24,504 bases of DNA from Pseudopedobacter sp038237895 (GCA_038237895.1 JBBRYE010000050.1:1-24504); one strand, 5' to 3'. Counted from the stretch's first letter, positions 7,915 to 16,590 are shown. Notes: generated from the letters alone by a model not told the origin. A program made the numbers and translations.

Positions 7915-8015
7915 CGTTATGTCGATCCGCTAGCTAGCTGAGAAATAGCTTACAAATAGGTAATCAGCCTGAATGGTAACCTTGTTAGTGAGATTTCTCA
8001 TTCCTCGAAATGACG
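7915..8015. repeat. Imperfect long palindrome resembling a Bacteroidota dispersed repeat
   Basis: The right end, GAGATTTCTCATTCCTCGAA followed by ATGACG, reads on the other strand as CGTCATTTCGAGGAATGAG followed by AAATCTC. The left end (CGTTATGTCGA, then TGAGAAAT further in) matches this outline with substitutions and a small insertion. The whole element is therefore a degenerate terminal inverted repeat around a short centre. The GTCATTTCGA...GAGAAATCTC pattern is one I recognise as a common intergenic repeat in this phylum. It carries no protein, so it would be a MITE-like or REP-like unit. The match to other genomes is from memory, not from a search. Confidence 0.55.
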
Positions 8016-8094
8016 CCGTGAAGATAAAAAAGACTTCAATAATAGCATTGTACATGATCTGATAGACATGTCAAATTTAGGATGGTTAGGAATA

Positions 8095-8128
8095 GTAATC
8101 CACTTTTTAGTCTTTTAAAGCGGATTAC
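8095..8128. repeat. Imperfect inverted repeat
   Basis: GTAATCCACTTT and AAAGCGGATTAC are reverse complements except for one A/C mismatch and enclose a ten-base loop. It lies 153 bases before the lipoprotein gene at 8282. It may be another small dispersed element or a relic hairpin; no U-tract follows, so it is a poor terminator. Confidence 0.45.
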
Positions 8129-8281
8129 AAATGCGTTCTTATTTTACAATTAGATATCGTTACGCTAACATTTTAAATAGCTTAATCTTAAGCTGCTTTA
8201 GATTTTGGAAGTAATTGTTATAAGAGTTTTAGTAGATAACACTGATAATTTTTTTATATTTAAAAAAAGAAATTACTAATA

Positions 8282-9046
8282 ATGAAACCAAATTACCTAG
8301 TTGTAAAATATATCATAGTCTCGTTTTTATTAGGTACAACACTTTTATCTTGTAAGAAAAACACTTCGGATGGAGGTAAAACAACTACTTCTGATTTTGG
8401 GAAAATCGGTTATTTTGCAAATGCTTCTGCATCTACCAATATAAAAGTTGATGGTCTGGCTAATCATGATTCGCCGGTAAATACGGTAGCAATGAATTGG
8501 ACTTCAGCTACTGTTTGGGTAGAAAAAATTTCTTTTATTGGTAAAAATGAGCAATCATTGGATACTACCATCATGGTAGAAAAGAATTTGAATATTTTTA
8601 ATACCGAAGCTTTAGTAGGTGTGATTAAATTACCCACAGGTTCTTACAAGGATATTAATGTTAAAATGTTTTGTAGGAAATCTCCAAAATCGGAGTTCGC
8701 ATTCTCTTTTAAAGGGACTTTTTTAAATACTAAAGGTGTAAAAGATAGTTTAATGGTAGGTAGTTCTTATCCGTTTACAGCAGATCTTAAGGTTAATGAT
8801 ATTGTTATTAATGGATCAGACAATTATAAAGCAACCTTCCATTTCGATTTAACAAAAGTGTTAACGGGAATATCTAATGTTGCATTAGAAACTACCGCAA
8901 GATATTATATAATAAATGGGAAAAAACAATATGTGATTTGGAAGGGTGGCTCTAAAGATGAGCCTTTTTATGACCAAGTAATTAATAATTGGCAAAATGT
9001 AGCCAGCATTGTAATCACTAAAGATAGACCTAATCCTGATTGGTAA
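8282..9046 (+). CDS. Lipoprotein, possibly DUF4382-like
   Basis: The 254-residue protein starts with a basic N-terminus, a hydrophobic stretch (YIIVSFLLGTTLL) and a lipobox ending in Cys24 (LLSC), followed by KKN. It should therefore be a lipid-anchored envelope protein. The mature part is beta-rich, with features that recall the DUF4382 family: an early strand reading VWVEKISFIG, a middle LPTGSYKDINVKM segment, and a later FHFDLTKVL strand. The match is loose and I would not assign a function. It stands alone: a 611-base gap precedes it, and a gap of about 270 bases with a terminator-like hairpin follows. ATG 8282 is the natural start because the signal peptide follows directly. Gene and lipoprotein status are well supported; the family is tentative. 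Confidence 0.8.
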   Translation: MKPNYLVVKYIIVSFLLGTTLLSCKKNTSDGGKTTTSDFGKIGYFANASASTNIKVDGLANHDSPVNTVAMNWTSATVWVEKISFIGKNEQSLDTTIMVEKNLNIFNTEALVGVIKLPTGSYKDINVKMFCRKSPKSEFAFSFKGTFLNTKGVKDSLMVGSSYPFTADLKVNDIVINGSDNYKATFHFDLTKVLTGISNVALETTARYYIINGKKQYVIWKGGSKDEPFYDQVINNWQNVASIVITKDRPNPDW

Positions 9047-9162
9047 TAAAAGATTCAGTAGTAATAGATTTTCAAGGTATATAAGTAGTCGGTTTTATGA
9101 AAATGCGACAATAAATCAAATCTCCAATTGTTAATCATCTTTTTTGCATTTACCCTAACTCT

Positions 9163-9189
9163 ATTTTCCATTAATTCTTCATGGAAAAT
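9163..9189. repeat. Nine-base inverted repeat between genes
   Basis: ATTTTCCAT and ATGGAAAAT are exact reverse complements separated by nine bases. No T-run follows on either strand, so a terminator is unlikely. It could be a protein-binding site or chance in AT-rich DNA. Confidence 0.35.
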
Positions 9190-9238
9190 AAAATTAAGTG
9201 GTAATCTCCAAGAATTTTGATTTAAAATCTATACGAAT

Positions 9239-9270
9239 AACCATTAAATACCTTCGTATTTAATGGTTTT
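9239..9270 (+). terminator. Intrinsic terminator or attenuator hairpin
   Basis: AACCATTAAATAC and GTATTTAATGGTT form a perfect 13-base-pair stem with a CTTC loop, and the + strand continues with TT. The hairpin is 192 bases after the lipoprotein stop and 45 bases before ATG 9316. It could end the lipoprotein transcript. If the promoter for 9316 lies upstream of it, it would instead be an attenuator in that leader. A weak -7-like TACTTTAG at 9274-9281, just after it, favours the terminator reading. Confidence 0.6.
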
Positions 9271-9315
9271 GCTTACTTTAGCGAAAATCACTCCATATAA
9301 CGTACACTTAAGATT

Positions 9316-9645
9316 ATGATAGAAACGAATTTATATTATCCGCTATGGAAAAGATACCTGCCGGTATTTGCTATTCAATTAAAGAAAGCATTATCAGAAG
9401 AACAAGAAATAAATTTTACTCAATCTGATTTTCACAGCTTAGGCAATAGAAATAAATCTGATTATGGCTTTAGTTTAGACCTGGATAACGGAAAAGTGAA
9501 AAATAATATTTCTGGGTCGGCGGTGGCTAGAGATTTATACGAAGTGCTGATGAGCGATATTAAAGTTAAAGATTTATTGCAGGGAAAACATTTTAAGATA
9601 AGTATGGGTAAATCTTATGTTTTGAAAATTGTATTATTAGATTAA
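9316..9645 (+). CDS. Conserved-looking hypothetical protein, 109 residues
   Basis: The protein begins MIETNLYYPLWKRYLPVF and has no signal peptide, membrane span or catalytic motif that I recognise. The middle (SDYGFSLDLDNGKVKNNISG) looks like a beta-hairpin region; the rest is probably a small mixed alpha/beta fold in the cytoplasm. Codon use and composition match the neighbouring genes. It is bounded by a hairpin upstream (9239-9270) and a strong bidirectional terminator downstream (9763-9798), so it is probably a single-gene transcript. The N-terminal half is basic and aromatic, which could suit nucleic acid binding, but this is not a functional assignment. Confidence 0.68.
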   Translation: MIETNLYYPLWKRYLPVFAIQLKKALSEEQEINFTQSDFHSLGNRNKSDYGFSLDLDNGKVKNNISGSAVARDLYEVLMSDIKVKDLLQGKHFKISMGKSYVLKIVLLD

Positions 9646-9762
9646 CAAAAGCAGGTTAATAAATTAGAAATTAAGTCTTTATTGATAAGCATTGATTTTC
9701 TTATTTGAATTTTTAGTTTGCTAAGCCTCATCAAAGAAGTAAGCCATCTTTTTCTACCACAA

Positions 9763-9798
9763 CAAAAGACCAAAGAGAAATAACTCTTTGGTCTTTTG
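9763..9798. terminator. Bidirectional intrinsic terminator
   Basis: CAAAAGACCAAAGAG and its exact reverse complement CTCTTTGGTCTTTTG make a 15-base-pair stem with a six-base loop. The T-rich tail on the + side and the A-rich left arm allow termination in both directions. It sits between the convergent genes 9316-9645 (+) and 9850-11865 (-), 52 bases past the stop of the latter. Confidence 0.88.
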
Positions 9799-9849
9799 AT
9801 TATTTATTTTGCCTTAATTTTTAACTTCTATAATGTGAATTACAACCCT

Positions 9850-11865
9850 TTACCAAATATTTATCCTTTTACTCTCGGGTAAAAACATTTTATCTTCTGG
9901 TTTTACATTAAAAGCTTTATAAAAATATTTGCTATTCATTAATGGTCCGTTAACACGCCACATAGGTGGAGAATGTGGATTATTATTTATCCAAAGACGC
10001 AAATATTCATCCTTCATTTTTACCCGCCATATTTTGGCAACAGAGAAAAAGAATCTTTGATCCGGAGTGTAGCCTCCAATTTTAATTGTTGCATCTTGCC
10101 CTTCTTTGGTCATTTTAAAGGCATCGTAAGCAACTGCAACTCCACTAATATCTGCAGTATTTTCTCCAACCGTCATGCCACCTTTAATGTGCAAACTATC
10201 CAATACCGTAAACGAACTGTATAAATCAATTACTTGCTGAGTTTTTGCTTTGAATTTGGCGTAATCAGTTTTTGTCCACCAGTTTTTTACGTTCCCGTCC
10301 TTATCATATTGTGCACCCTGGTCATCAAAAGTATGAGTCAATTCGTGGCCAATTACCATTCCAATACCACCATAATTAAGGGCATCGTCTGCATTATTAT
10401 CAAAATATGGAGCTTGTAAAATACCTGCAGGAAAAACAACTTCATTTGCAGAAGGATTGTTGTAAGCAGTAACTGTTGAAGGCGTTGTAAACCACTCAGA
10501 TTTATCAACAGGCTTACCTAATTTTGCTAATTCAAATTGATAGTTTGCCGCTGCCGCTGAAACCACATTCTCAAAATATTTATCCCTAACAATGGTTAAG
10601 TTGTTATATTCTCTCCATTTATCTGGATAGCCGATTTTTTTTGTAATGGCAAATAATTTTTCTTTAGCTTTTATTTTAGTACTATCGCTCATCCAATCCA
10701 ATTTGTCTATTCTGTTGGCAAATGCTTTTTGTAAGTTATTTACCAACTCCACCATTCTTTTTTTAGCATCTTCAGAAAAATATTTCTTAACGTACAATTG
10801 TCCTAAAGCGTAACCCAAAGTACCATCAACCTCACTTGCCATCATTTCTCCACGTGATTTCTGGACCGCCTGACCAGAAAGAACCTTTGTAAATTCAAAT
10901 TCAGCATCTGTAAAAGGCTTACTCAACACGTTAGAATAATTATTTATCGCATGAGCCTTTAAATAAACTTTCCAATCGTTAATTGAGATAGATTTTAAGA
11001 GAACATTTAGCTGGTTATAGTAAGCAGGTTGACCTACATCGATAGAATCTGTGTTTGCGTCCAAATTATTTAAAAGACTTTTCCAACCAATATTAGGTTG
11101 CTTTTGTATAAGATCGGAAACGGCAAATTTATTGTAGTTCGCTTTTACATCTCGCAATTCAATTCTCGTTCTGTGAGATGCTGCAATTTGTTTATCAATA
11201 TTATACACCAGGTTAGCATTCTTTTTAGCATCTAAAGTGCCACTTCCGGTTAATTCAAATAAAGTAGTCAAGTATTTTTTGTAAGCTTCCTGGATAGCGA
11301 TAGTAGATGAATCTGTTTCAAAATAGTAGTCTCTATCGGGTAAGCCGATTCCTGTTTGATAAGTATGAGCAATATTGATACTGCTATTTTTATCATCTGG
11401 TGAAATTGAAAAAGATAGTATGGAAGAATTGTCAAGCTTCACTTGATCAACAACAAATTTCATCAAAGAAGTTAAGTCGTTGATTTTATCTAAACTAGCT
11501 AGTATAGGTTTAATTGGCTCGAAACCTCTTTTATTAATGGTTATGGTGTCCATCCCAGATGCATAAAAATCTCCTACTTTTTGCTCTATGCTTCCTGTTG
11601 TATTATTAGCTTTTGAAACGCTGTCTAATATATTTTGTAACCTTATACGTTGTGGATAATTCATAAACATATAAGTACCAACGCCAGCTTGTGTTGATGG
11701 TATCTCGGCAGAATTATACCATTTTCCATTTACATACATAAAGAAATTATTGCCTGGCGTAAGGGTAGAATCTATCCCTTGTATAGCTACAAACTTTTTG
11801 TAGGAAGAAGTTTTACAAGCCGCAAATAGCAGAAGCGTGATGATAAGGAAATAAAGATTTTTCAT
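9850..11865 (-). CDS. M13-family zinc metallopeptidase (neprilysin/PepO-like) lipoprotein
   Basis: The 671-residue protein is a secreted M13 endopeptidase, expected to cut short peptides in the cell envelope. It starts with a signal peptide and lipobox (LLLFAAC), so the mature enzyme should be lipid-anchored. The zinc motif HELTH is at residues 507-511, followed by the third ligand and active-site partner in ENTAD (Glu568, Asp572). The protein ends ESKRINIW; a conserved C-terminal Trp is usual in M13 enzymes. Full length and intact N- and C-terminal domains suggest an active enzyme. ATG 11865 is the natural start because the signal peptide begins there. It follows purT on the same strand after 229 bases and probably has its own promoter at 11951-11958. 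Confidence 0.95.
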   Translation of the reverse strand: MKNLYFLIITLLLFAACKTSSYKKFVAIQGIDSTLTPGNNFFMYVNGKWYNSAEIPSTQAGVGTYMFMNYPQRIRLQNILDSVSKANNTTGSIEQKVGDFYASGMDTITINKRGFEPIKPILASLDKINDLTSLMKFVVDQVKLDNSSILSFSISPDDKNSSINIAHTYQTGIGLPDRDYYFETDSSTIAIQEAYKKYLTTLFELTGSGTLDAKKNANLVYNIDKQIAASHRTRIELRDVKANYNKFAVSDLIQKQPNIGWKSLLNNLDANTDSIDVGQPAYYNQLNVLLKSISINDWKVYLKAHAINNYSNVLSKPFTDAEFEFTKVLSGQAVQKSRGEMMASEVDGTLGYALGQLYVKKYFSEDAKKRMVELVNNLQKAFANRIDKLDWMSDSTKIKAKEKLFAITKKIGYPDKWREYNNLTIVRDKYFENVVSAAAANYQFELAKLGKPVDKSEWFTTPSTVTAYNNPSANEVVFPAGILQAPYFDNNADDALNYGGIGMVIGHELTHTFDDQGAQYDKDGNVKNWWTKTDYAKFKAKTQQVIDLYSSFTVLDSLHIKGGMTVGENTADISGVAVAYDAFKMTKEGQDATIKIGGYTPDQRFFFSVAKIWRVKMKDEYLRLWINNNPHSPPMWRVNGPLMNSKYFYKAFNVKPEDKMFLPESKRINIW

Positions 11866-11950
11866 GAAAGGTTTTTTTTAACAAGATAAATGAACATCAA
11901 TTTTTTGGATAGTTGATAGGATATCTAATGATTTAAATAAATGTTAAAAA

Positions 11951-11958
11951 CAAATATA
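11951..11958 (-). promoter_or_regulatory. Candidate -7 box for the M13 peptidase gene
   Basis: On the - strand these bases read TATATTTG, an exact TAnnTTTG match, 85 bases before the start codon. No good -33 element is evident at the right distance, so the call rests on the -7 box and the position. Confidence 0.45.
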
Positions 11959-12094
11959 TTAATTATCTCTTCATAAAATAAAGCGAATAATTTTCAAAAA
12001 GCTTTCAAGATGACTTATTTATTTTTTGATAAAAAACTCAATTTTATTATGCTTGTGCTTTGTGGGCGTATGAAAGGAAAGCGTTTTAAACGCC

Positions 12095-13258
12095 TTAAGT
12101 TATATGGATTAAATCTGCTGCAACCTTAGCTTTTTTTCGTAACACCTCTATATCAGACCCAATATGGTCATATACAAGCGCAATACCCATTCTGCGATTT
12201 GGCTTTATAGATGGTTTGCCAAAAATACGTACATCTGTATTACTTTGTTCCAAAGCTTTTTCAATACCTGAAATTTTAAAGTAGTTTGCTGTTTTATTAG
12301 CCAATACCACCGCATTTGCACCCGCTCTTTCTAAGGTTATGGTAGGTATAGGCAAACCCAAAATTGCTCTGGCATGCAGTTCGAACTGATTTAGATTTTG
12401 AGTACCAGCCAACGTTACCATACCGGTATCATGTGGACGTGGGCTAAGCTCTGAAAAGTATACTCCTTTAGTAGTCAGAAAAAATTCTATTCCCCAAATA
12501 CCTTCCCCAGTTAATGCAGTTGTTATTTTTTGTGCCATTGTACAGGCATCTGCCAAATCTTTACTGCTAACAGCAACCGGTTGCCAGCTTTCCTGGTAAT
12601 CACCACGTTCTTGACGGTGACCAATAGGCGGGCAAAATAAAATTGGTCCGTTTTTTTGAGTAACTGTTAATAGGGTAATCTCTGTTTCAAAGGCGATAAA
12701 TTCTTCTATGATTACTTCTTTGATATCGCCTCTAGAATTGTTAATTGCATAATCCCAAACGGTTTGCTGGTCGTCTAGTTTTTTTAAAACGGATTGTCCT
12801 TTACCACTGCTAGACATTAATGGTTTTATGACGCAGGGCAATCCAATCTCATTTACTGCTTTTGTAAATTCTGTAAAGTTACTGGCATAAAAATACTTCG
12901 CGGTTTGCAGCCCAAGTTCTTTACTTGCCAAATCACGAATCAGTTTTCTATTCATTGTAAAATTTGCGGCTCTTGCACTAGGTACAACTTGGATGTTTTG
13001 CTGCTCATAAGTGTAAAAACGCTCCGTACGGATGGCTTCAATTTCAGGTACTATCAAATCGGGCTGATGTTTTGCAACGATAGCGTCTAGTTGGGCTGCA
13101 TTTAGCATGTCTAAGACTTCAAAATCATCGGCAACTTGCATTGCAGGGGCACCAACATAGCTATCAGCAGTTATAACGGTTTGTCCTAATCGCTGTAAAG
13201 CAATTACCAATTCTTTGCCTAGCTCGCCACTGCCTAGTAATAATATTTTTTTTTGCAT
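12095..13258 (-). CDS. purT: Formate-dependent phosphoribosylglycinamide formyltransferase PurT
   Basis: The 387-residue protein converts GAR to formyl-GAR with formate and ATP, the folate-independent route for the third step of purine synthesis, in the cytoplasm. It belongs to the ATP-grasp family. The N-terminus KILLLGSGELGKELVIALQR and the following APAMQVADDFEVLDML are characteristic of PurT rather than PurK. The ATP-grasp glycine loop is SSSGKGQS (GKGQS at residues 152-156). The metal/ATP-binding region includes GIEFFL and ELSPRPHDTGMVTL, also typical of PurT. Length is normal. The start is ATG 13258. It is divergent from the aldehyde dehydrogenase at 13527 with 268 bases between. That region holds only a weak seven-base inverted repeat (13314-13342) and no recognisable purine riboswitch. 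Confidence 0.96.
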   Translation of the reverse strand: MQKKILLLGSGELGKELVIALQRLGQTVITADSYVGAPAMQVADDFEVLDMLNAAQLDAIVAKHQPDLIVPEIEAIRTERFYTYEQQNIQVVPSARAANFTMNRKLIRDLASKELGLQTAKYFYASNFTEFTKAVNEIGLPCVIKPLMSSSGKGQSVLKKLDDQQTVWDYAINNSRGDIKEVIIEEFIAFETEITLLTVTQKNGPILFCPPIGHRQERGDYQESWQPVAVSSKDLADACTMAQKITTALTGEGIWGIEFFLTTKGVYFSELSPRPHDTGMVTLAGTQNLNQFELHARAILGLPIPTITLERAGANAVVLANKTANYFKISGIEKALEQSNTDVRIFGKPSIKPNRRMGIALVYDHIGSDIEVLRKKAKVAADLIHIT

Positions 13259-13526
13259 GGTTTATAAAATTGTTTCGTTAAGTGGTTAGTATGTTCTTGA
13301 TAATGATTTGATATAACCTTAACTTATAAATAAAAAAGGTTACCATTTGTTTTTAAATAAGAAGAGTATTCAAACCTAAAAATCCTTGTTTTTTATCTCT
13401 ATTAGAAAAGATGGATTTACTCAAAGTTAAATGGAAGAATTTTTACAGACATGATTTAGCAAAGCTGTAAGAACCTTTCCATGGCATTGTTATTGTAAAA
13501 TAATTTTAAACATTATTATAAAATTT

Positions 13527-14906
13527 ATGGCATTTCAAACAATAAATCCTTTTAACGGGGAAAAAGTAAAATCTTTTGAAGAATTTGATAAAAGCACTTT
13601 AGATGCGAAATTAAAAAAAGCGGAATCGTGTTTTGAAGCCTGGAGTAATGAGAGTTTTGAAATAAGAAAAAAAGTGATACAAAAAGTTGCCGACTTAATG
13701 AGGGAGCAATCACAAGAACTAGCTGAGCTTATTACCTTAGAAATGGGTAAACGTATAGCCGAAAGTAAAGGGGAAGTGGAATTAAGTGCTTCTATTTATG
13801 AATATTACGCTAAAAATGCAGAGGAGTTTTTAGCAGACCAAATATTAAATCCAAAAGAAGGAGAGGCATTTATAAGAAAGGAACCAATTGGGGTTTTATT
13901 AGGTATAGAACCTTGGAATTATCCCTATTATCAAGTAGCTAGGTTTGCAGCGCCTAACATTATGGCAGGAAATTGCATTTTACTAAAACATGCTTCTAAT
14001 GTCCCTCAGTGTGCATCGGCTATAGAAAAACTGTTTGTAAATGCGGGAGCACCAGCAGGATTATACACTAATTTATTTATCAGTACAGATAAAGTTGAAG
14101 AACTAATAGCAAACCCAATAGTTAAGGCTGTGTCTTTAACAGGTAGTGAAAAAGCAGGTGCTAGTGTAGCCGCGATTGCAGGTAAAAACTTAAAGAAATC
14201 TGTACTGGAACTAGGTGGGAGCGATCCTTTTATCGTTTTAGAAGATGCAGATATTGATAAGACAGTAACATGGGCAGTTTATGGAAGGATGCAAAATTGT
14301 GGACAAGCATGTATAGCAGCAAAAAGATTTATTGTGATGGATAAAGTTTACGATGAATTCTTAGCAAAATTTAAAGCAGGATTGGAGCAAATGCTTCCCG
14401 GCGACCCGATGAATGAAAACACGAAATTGGGACCGTTGAGTAGTAAATCTGCGTTAGAAGGATTGGAAGAACAGGTAGAAAAATCTGTAAAAGCAGGAGC
14501 TAAAGTTTTAACCGGAGGAAAACGTTTTGATAGGGAAGGGTATTTTATGCAGCCCACTATTTTAACAGATATTCCTAAAGAGGCGGAAGCTTACCACGAA
14601 GAATTATTTGGACCAGTTGCCTCTGTTTATAGAGTGAGTTCTGAAGATGAAGCCATAGCTTTAGCAAATGCAACTCGTTTTGGGCTTGGGGGTTCTATTT
14701 TTACCACAGATGAAAAACGTGGTCATAAATTAGCAGAAAGAATTAACTCTGGAATGGTTTTCATAAATCATCCTACAGGTTCGCAGCCTGATCTTCCTTT
14801 TGGAGGTACGCATCAAAGTGGTTACGGTAGAGAACTTTCCTCTTTGGGAATAGATGAATTTTTGAACAAGAAATTGATTAGAACTATTGATATAAACAGT
14901 AAATAG
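13527..14906 (+). CDS. NAD(P)-dependent aldehyde dehydrogenase, succinate-semialdehyde type
   Basis: The 459-residue protein belongs to the aldehyde dehydrogenase superfamily, in the compact succinate-semialdehyde dehydrogenase group (YneI/Sad-like), which oxidises succinic semialdehyde to succinate. The catalytic pair is clear: Glu228 in LELGGSDPF and Cys262 in NCGQACIAAKRF. Their spacing of 34 residues is the one usual in the superfamily. The cofactor loop is SLTGSEKAGASVA, and the C-terminal FGGTHQSGYGREL is typical. No transaminase gene (gabT) is nearby, so the true substrate could be another semialdehyde. ATG 13527 fits the conserved N-terminus INPFNGE. A strong terminator follows 13 bases after the stop. 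Confidence 0.92.
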   Translation: MAFQTINPFNGEKVKSFEEFDKSTLDAKLKKAESCFEAWSNESFEIRKKVIQKVADLMREQSQELAELITLEMGKRIAESKGEVELSASIYEYYAKNAEEFLADQILNPKEGEAFIRKEPIGVLLGIEPWNYPYYQVARFAAPNIMAGNCILLKHASNVPQCASAIEKLFVNAGAPAGLYTNLFISTDKVEELIANPIVKAVSLTGSEKAGASVAAIAGKNLKKSVLELGGSDPFIVLEDADIDKTVTWAVYGRMQNCGQACIAAKRFIVMDKVYDEFLAKFKAGLEQMLPGDPMNENTKLGPLSSKSALEGLEEQVEKSVKAGAKVLTGGKRFDREGYFMQPTILTDIPKEAEAYHEELFGPVASVYRVSSEDEAIALANATRFGLGGSIFTTDEKRGHKLAERINSGMVFINHPTGSQPDLPFGGTHQSGYGRELSSLGIDEFLNKKLIRTIDINSK

Positions 14907-14919
14907 AGATCAGTAAAAT

Positions 14920-14952
14920 AAAAAAAAGAGAATTTATTAGTCTCTTTTTTTT
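14920..14952. terminator. Intrinsic terminator, possibly bidirectional
   Basis: An A-run plus GAGA on the left pairs with TCTC plus a T-run on the right around a nine-base loop, 13 bases after the aldehyde dehydrogenase stop. The T-run gives a good U-tract on the + strand and the A-run gives one on the - strand. It lies between convergent genes (13527-14906 + and 15087-15686 -), so it may serve both. Confidence 0.8.
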
Positions 14953-15086
14953 ATTTTTTGTAAAGTTGAATTAATAAATTTTACTTCCTCAGCAATCAAT
15001 TTTATTTTTAAATAAAATTTAAGGGCTTGATTTATTGTATTTTATTTTAAGATAAAAAGCATGTAAAATTATAAATGATGATTTGC

Positions 15087-15686
15087 TTAATTACCTAATC
15101 TGCTTTCAAGTTCTACTATAATATCGTTTTTTCTATTTAAAACCTCATAAGGGGGATTATACCCCAAGAAGTAAAACCGATTGGTATATTTTATTCCTTG
15201 AGCATTTAAAGCATCTTTTAATTTTTGTTTATATTCTTCTATTTTTTCATCATCTGCCCATCCGCTAAATGTAATAGCAGCAACAGTTTTTGCGGGTTCT
15301 TCTCTAAATTTAATTTGTGATTGATTAGGTTGAGGAAGTGTTTCTTTGTTAAATTTCTTTGGAACCATAAACATCATGGTCATGGAATCTTCTAAAGACA
15401 TGGCTACCGGAGAGGTCATGGCTATTTTTTCGTTTTTACTATTTCCACCAAATATGTATCCTGCTAAAACGGAAAAACCTTTGCTAGAACTCTCTTTATA
15501 TTTATTAGTTGATAGTTTAACAGATGTAAATAAGGTAGCCTCATAATTACGAATTTCAAATGTATCGTATTTTTTTACAACTGAATATGGATAGGTTTCT
15601 ATATTTTTTTGACTGCTCATAGCAAAAATTTGAATAGCCATAAATGCTATTAAGACAACTCCAAGTAAGATGACTATAATTTTCAT
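15087..15686 (-). CDS. SOUL-family haem-binding-type protein, membrane anchored
   Basis: The 199-residue protein has a hydrophobic N-terminal stretch (IIVILLGVVLIAFMAIQIFA) that works as an uncleaved anchor or signal. A full SOUL/HBP domain follows. Recognisable elements are IETYPYSVVKKYDTFEIRNY at the start of the domain, KIAMTSPVAM in the middle, MMFMVPKKF, and AAITFSGWADDEKIEEY near the end. SOUL proteins bind haem or related tetrapyrroles in eukaryotes; the bacterial ones are little studied, so haem binding here is inference. The domain faces the periplasm if the anchor is N-in. It is convergent with the aldehyde dehydrogenase and divergent from the lipoprotein at 15958. Confidence 0.9.
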   Translation of the reverse strand: MKIIVILLGVVLIAFMAIQIFAMSSQKNIETYPYSVVKKYDTFEIRNYEATLFTSVKLSTNKYKESSSKGFSVLAGYIFGGNSKNEKIAMTSPVAMSLEDSMTMMFMVPKKFNKETLPQPNQSQIKFREEPAKTVAAITFSGWADDEKIEEYKQKLKDALNAQGIKYTNRFYFLGYNPPYEVLNRKNDIIVELESRLGN

Positions 15687-15957
15687 GGTTTATATATTTA
15701 TAACAATTTTGGTAATTTTAGTTGTTTCACTATAAACGTAATCATCAACTTAGCATAAATGTTTTAAGTTATTATTTTAAACTCTAATAACTTATAGTTT
15801 TATCATTGCTAATCTTCTATCTAATAAATAGATCAGGTTTAAAAAACGGAATAATTATTGTAAAAACCTTCAAAGATTTAAATCATCTAATTTAAAAACA
15901 ATGAAATTTCTAACTTTAATAGCCTTAATAAAACGTTCCAATTTTAATATTATCAAC

Positions 15958-16590
15958 ATGAAAATAAAATTTATGGCAATTGTGTTAGTTGCTATTTTTT
16001 TAAATGCTTGTCAGAATACAAATCAAAAACAAACAGAATCTTTAGTAGAAAGAGACACTATTATAACCGTAAAAACGGATACTGTAAAAAATATTCAACC
16101 AAAAGAGGTTAATTATGCATTGGCATTAAGTCCTAATGCAATACAAATAGTTAATCAAAATACTGGTTCTACAAAAGAAATTAGTTTTGGGATGGCGTTT
16201 AATCAAACTATAGAAACCATTGAAAAAGTATTAAAATCAAAACCCAGTATAGGCATAAATAGCGAATGTGGTGCTGGTCCATTAAAAATGGCAACCTGGG
16301 ATAATGGTTTAACTTTGCTTTTTAAAGAAAAAAATAGCGACTGGTTATTTGTAGGTTGGGCTGCAAACAAACCTAAAAACCCAGAAATGAAATTGGCCAC
16401 CATGGCTGGAGTAGGCATTGGAAGTACCAGAAAAGAAATGGAAAGCGCAACGGTAATTAAAGTGAACAAAACATCTTTAGGTTATGAATTTTCTACCAAA
16501 GCGGATGACCTTTTTGGAATTTTTGACGGAGCTGGGCAGGATGCTAAAATTACCAATTTATGGAGTGGGTTAAGTTGTAATTTTAGATAA
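15958..16590 (+). CDS. Lipoprotein with two similar C-terminal segments, function unknown
   Basis: The frame is open from ATG 15901, but ATG 15958 gives a classic lipoprotein signal, MKIKFMAIVLVAIFLNACQ, with lipobox LNAC. The 20 codons before it read like leader sequence. From 15958 the protein has 210 residues. After a polar linker come two segments of similar outline. The first runs from SFGMAFNQTIETIEKVL to the aromatic stretch ending WLFVGW. The second runs from GVGIGSTRKEMESATVI through GYEFSTKADDLFGIFDG. Each has a G-x-x-x-T/S start, a helix and then a strand with W, F or Y. This layout recalls the BLIP/SmpA-like fold. No catalytic residue pattern is seen. It stands alone between divergent SOUL and the histidine kinase. 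Family assignment is tentative. Confidence 0.75.
   Translation: MKIKFMAIVLVAIFLNACQNTNQKQTESLVERDTIITVKTDTVKNIQPKEVNYALALSPNAIQIVNQNTGSTKEISFGMAFNQTIETIEKVLKSKPSIGINSECGAGPLKMATWDNGLTLLFKEKNSDWLFVGWAANKPKNPEMKLATMAGVGIGSTRKEMESATVIKVNKTSLGYEFSTKADDLFGIFDGAGQDAKITNLWSGLSCNFR

Larger units (their letters stand above)
7671..8281. other. Gene-free, repeat-bearing gap at the edge of the defence locus
   Basis: These 611 bases hold no credible gene. They contain a short GC-rich hairpin (7730-7745), a roughly 100-bp imperfect palindrome (7915-8015) and a 12-base-pair imperfect inverted repeat (8095-8128). The last 150 bases are very AT-rich and lead into the lipoprotein gene at 8282. No tRNA, transposase or att-like direct repeat could be recognised by eye. 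The gap separates defence genes from ordinary chromosomal genes. Confidence 0.7.

Noticed and set aside
7671..8281. CRISPR array or att site in the repeat-bearing gap
   Set aside because: No direct repeats at regular spacing and no tRNA or integrase gene were seen; the repeats are inverted and unrelated to each other.
9973..10419. Short + strand frames opposite the M13 peptidase gene
   Set aside because: They lie entirely inside a strongly supported gene on the other strand and have no family features.
13314..13342. Riboswitch or operator in the purT/aldehyde dehydrogenase gap
   Set aside because: Only a seven-base inverted repeat with a long loop is visible, and nothing resembles the conserved core of a purine riboswitch.
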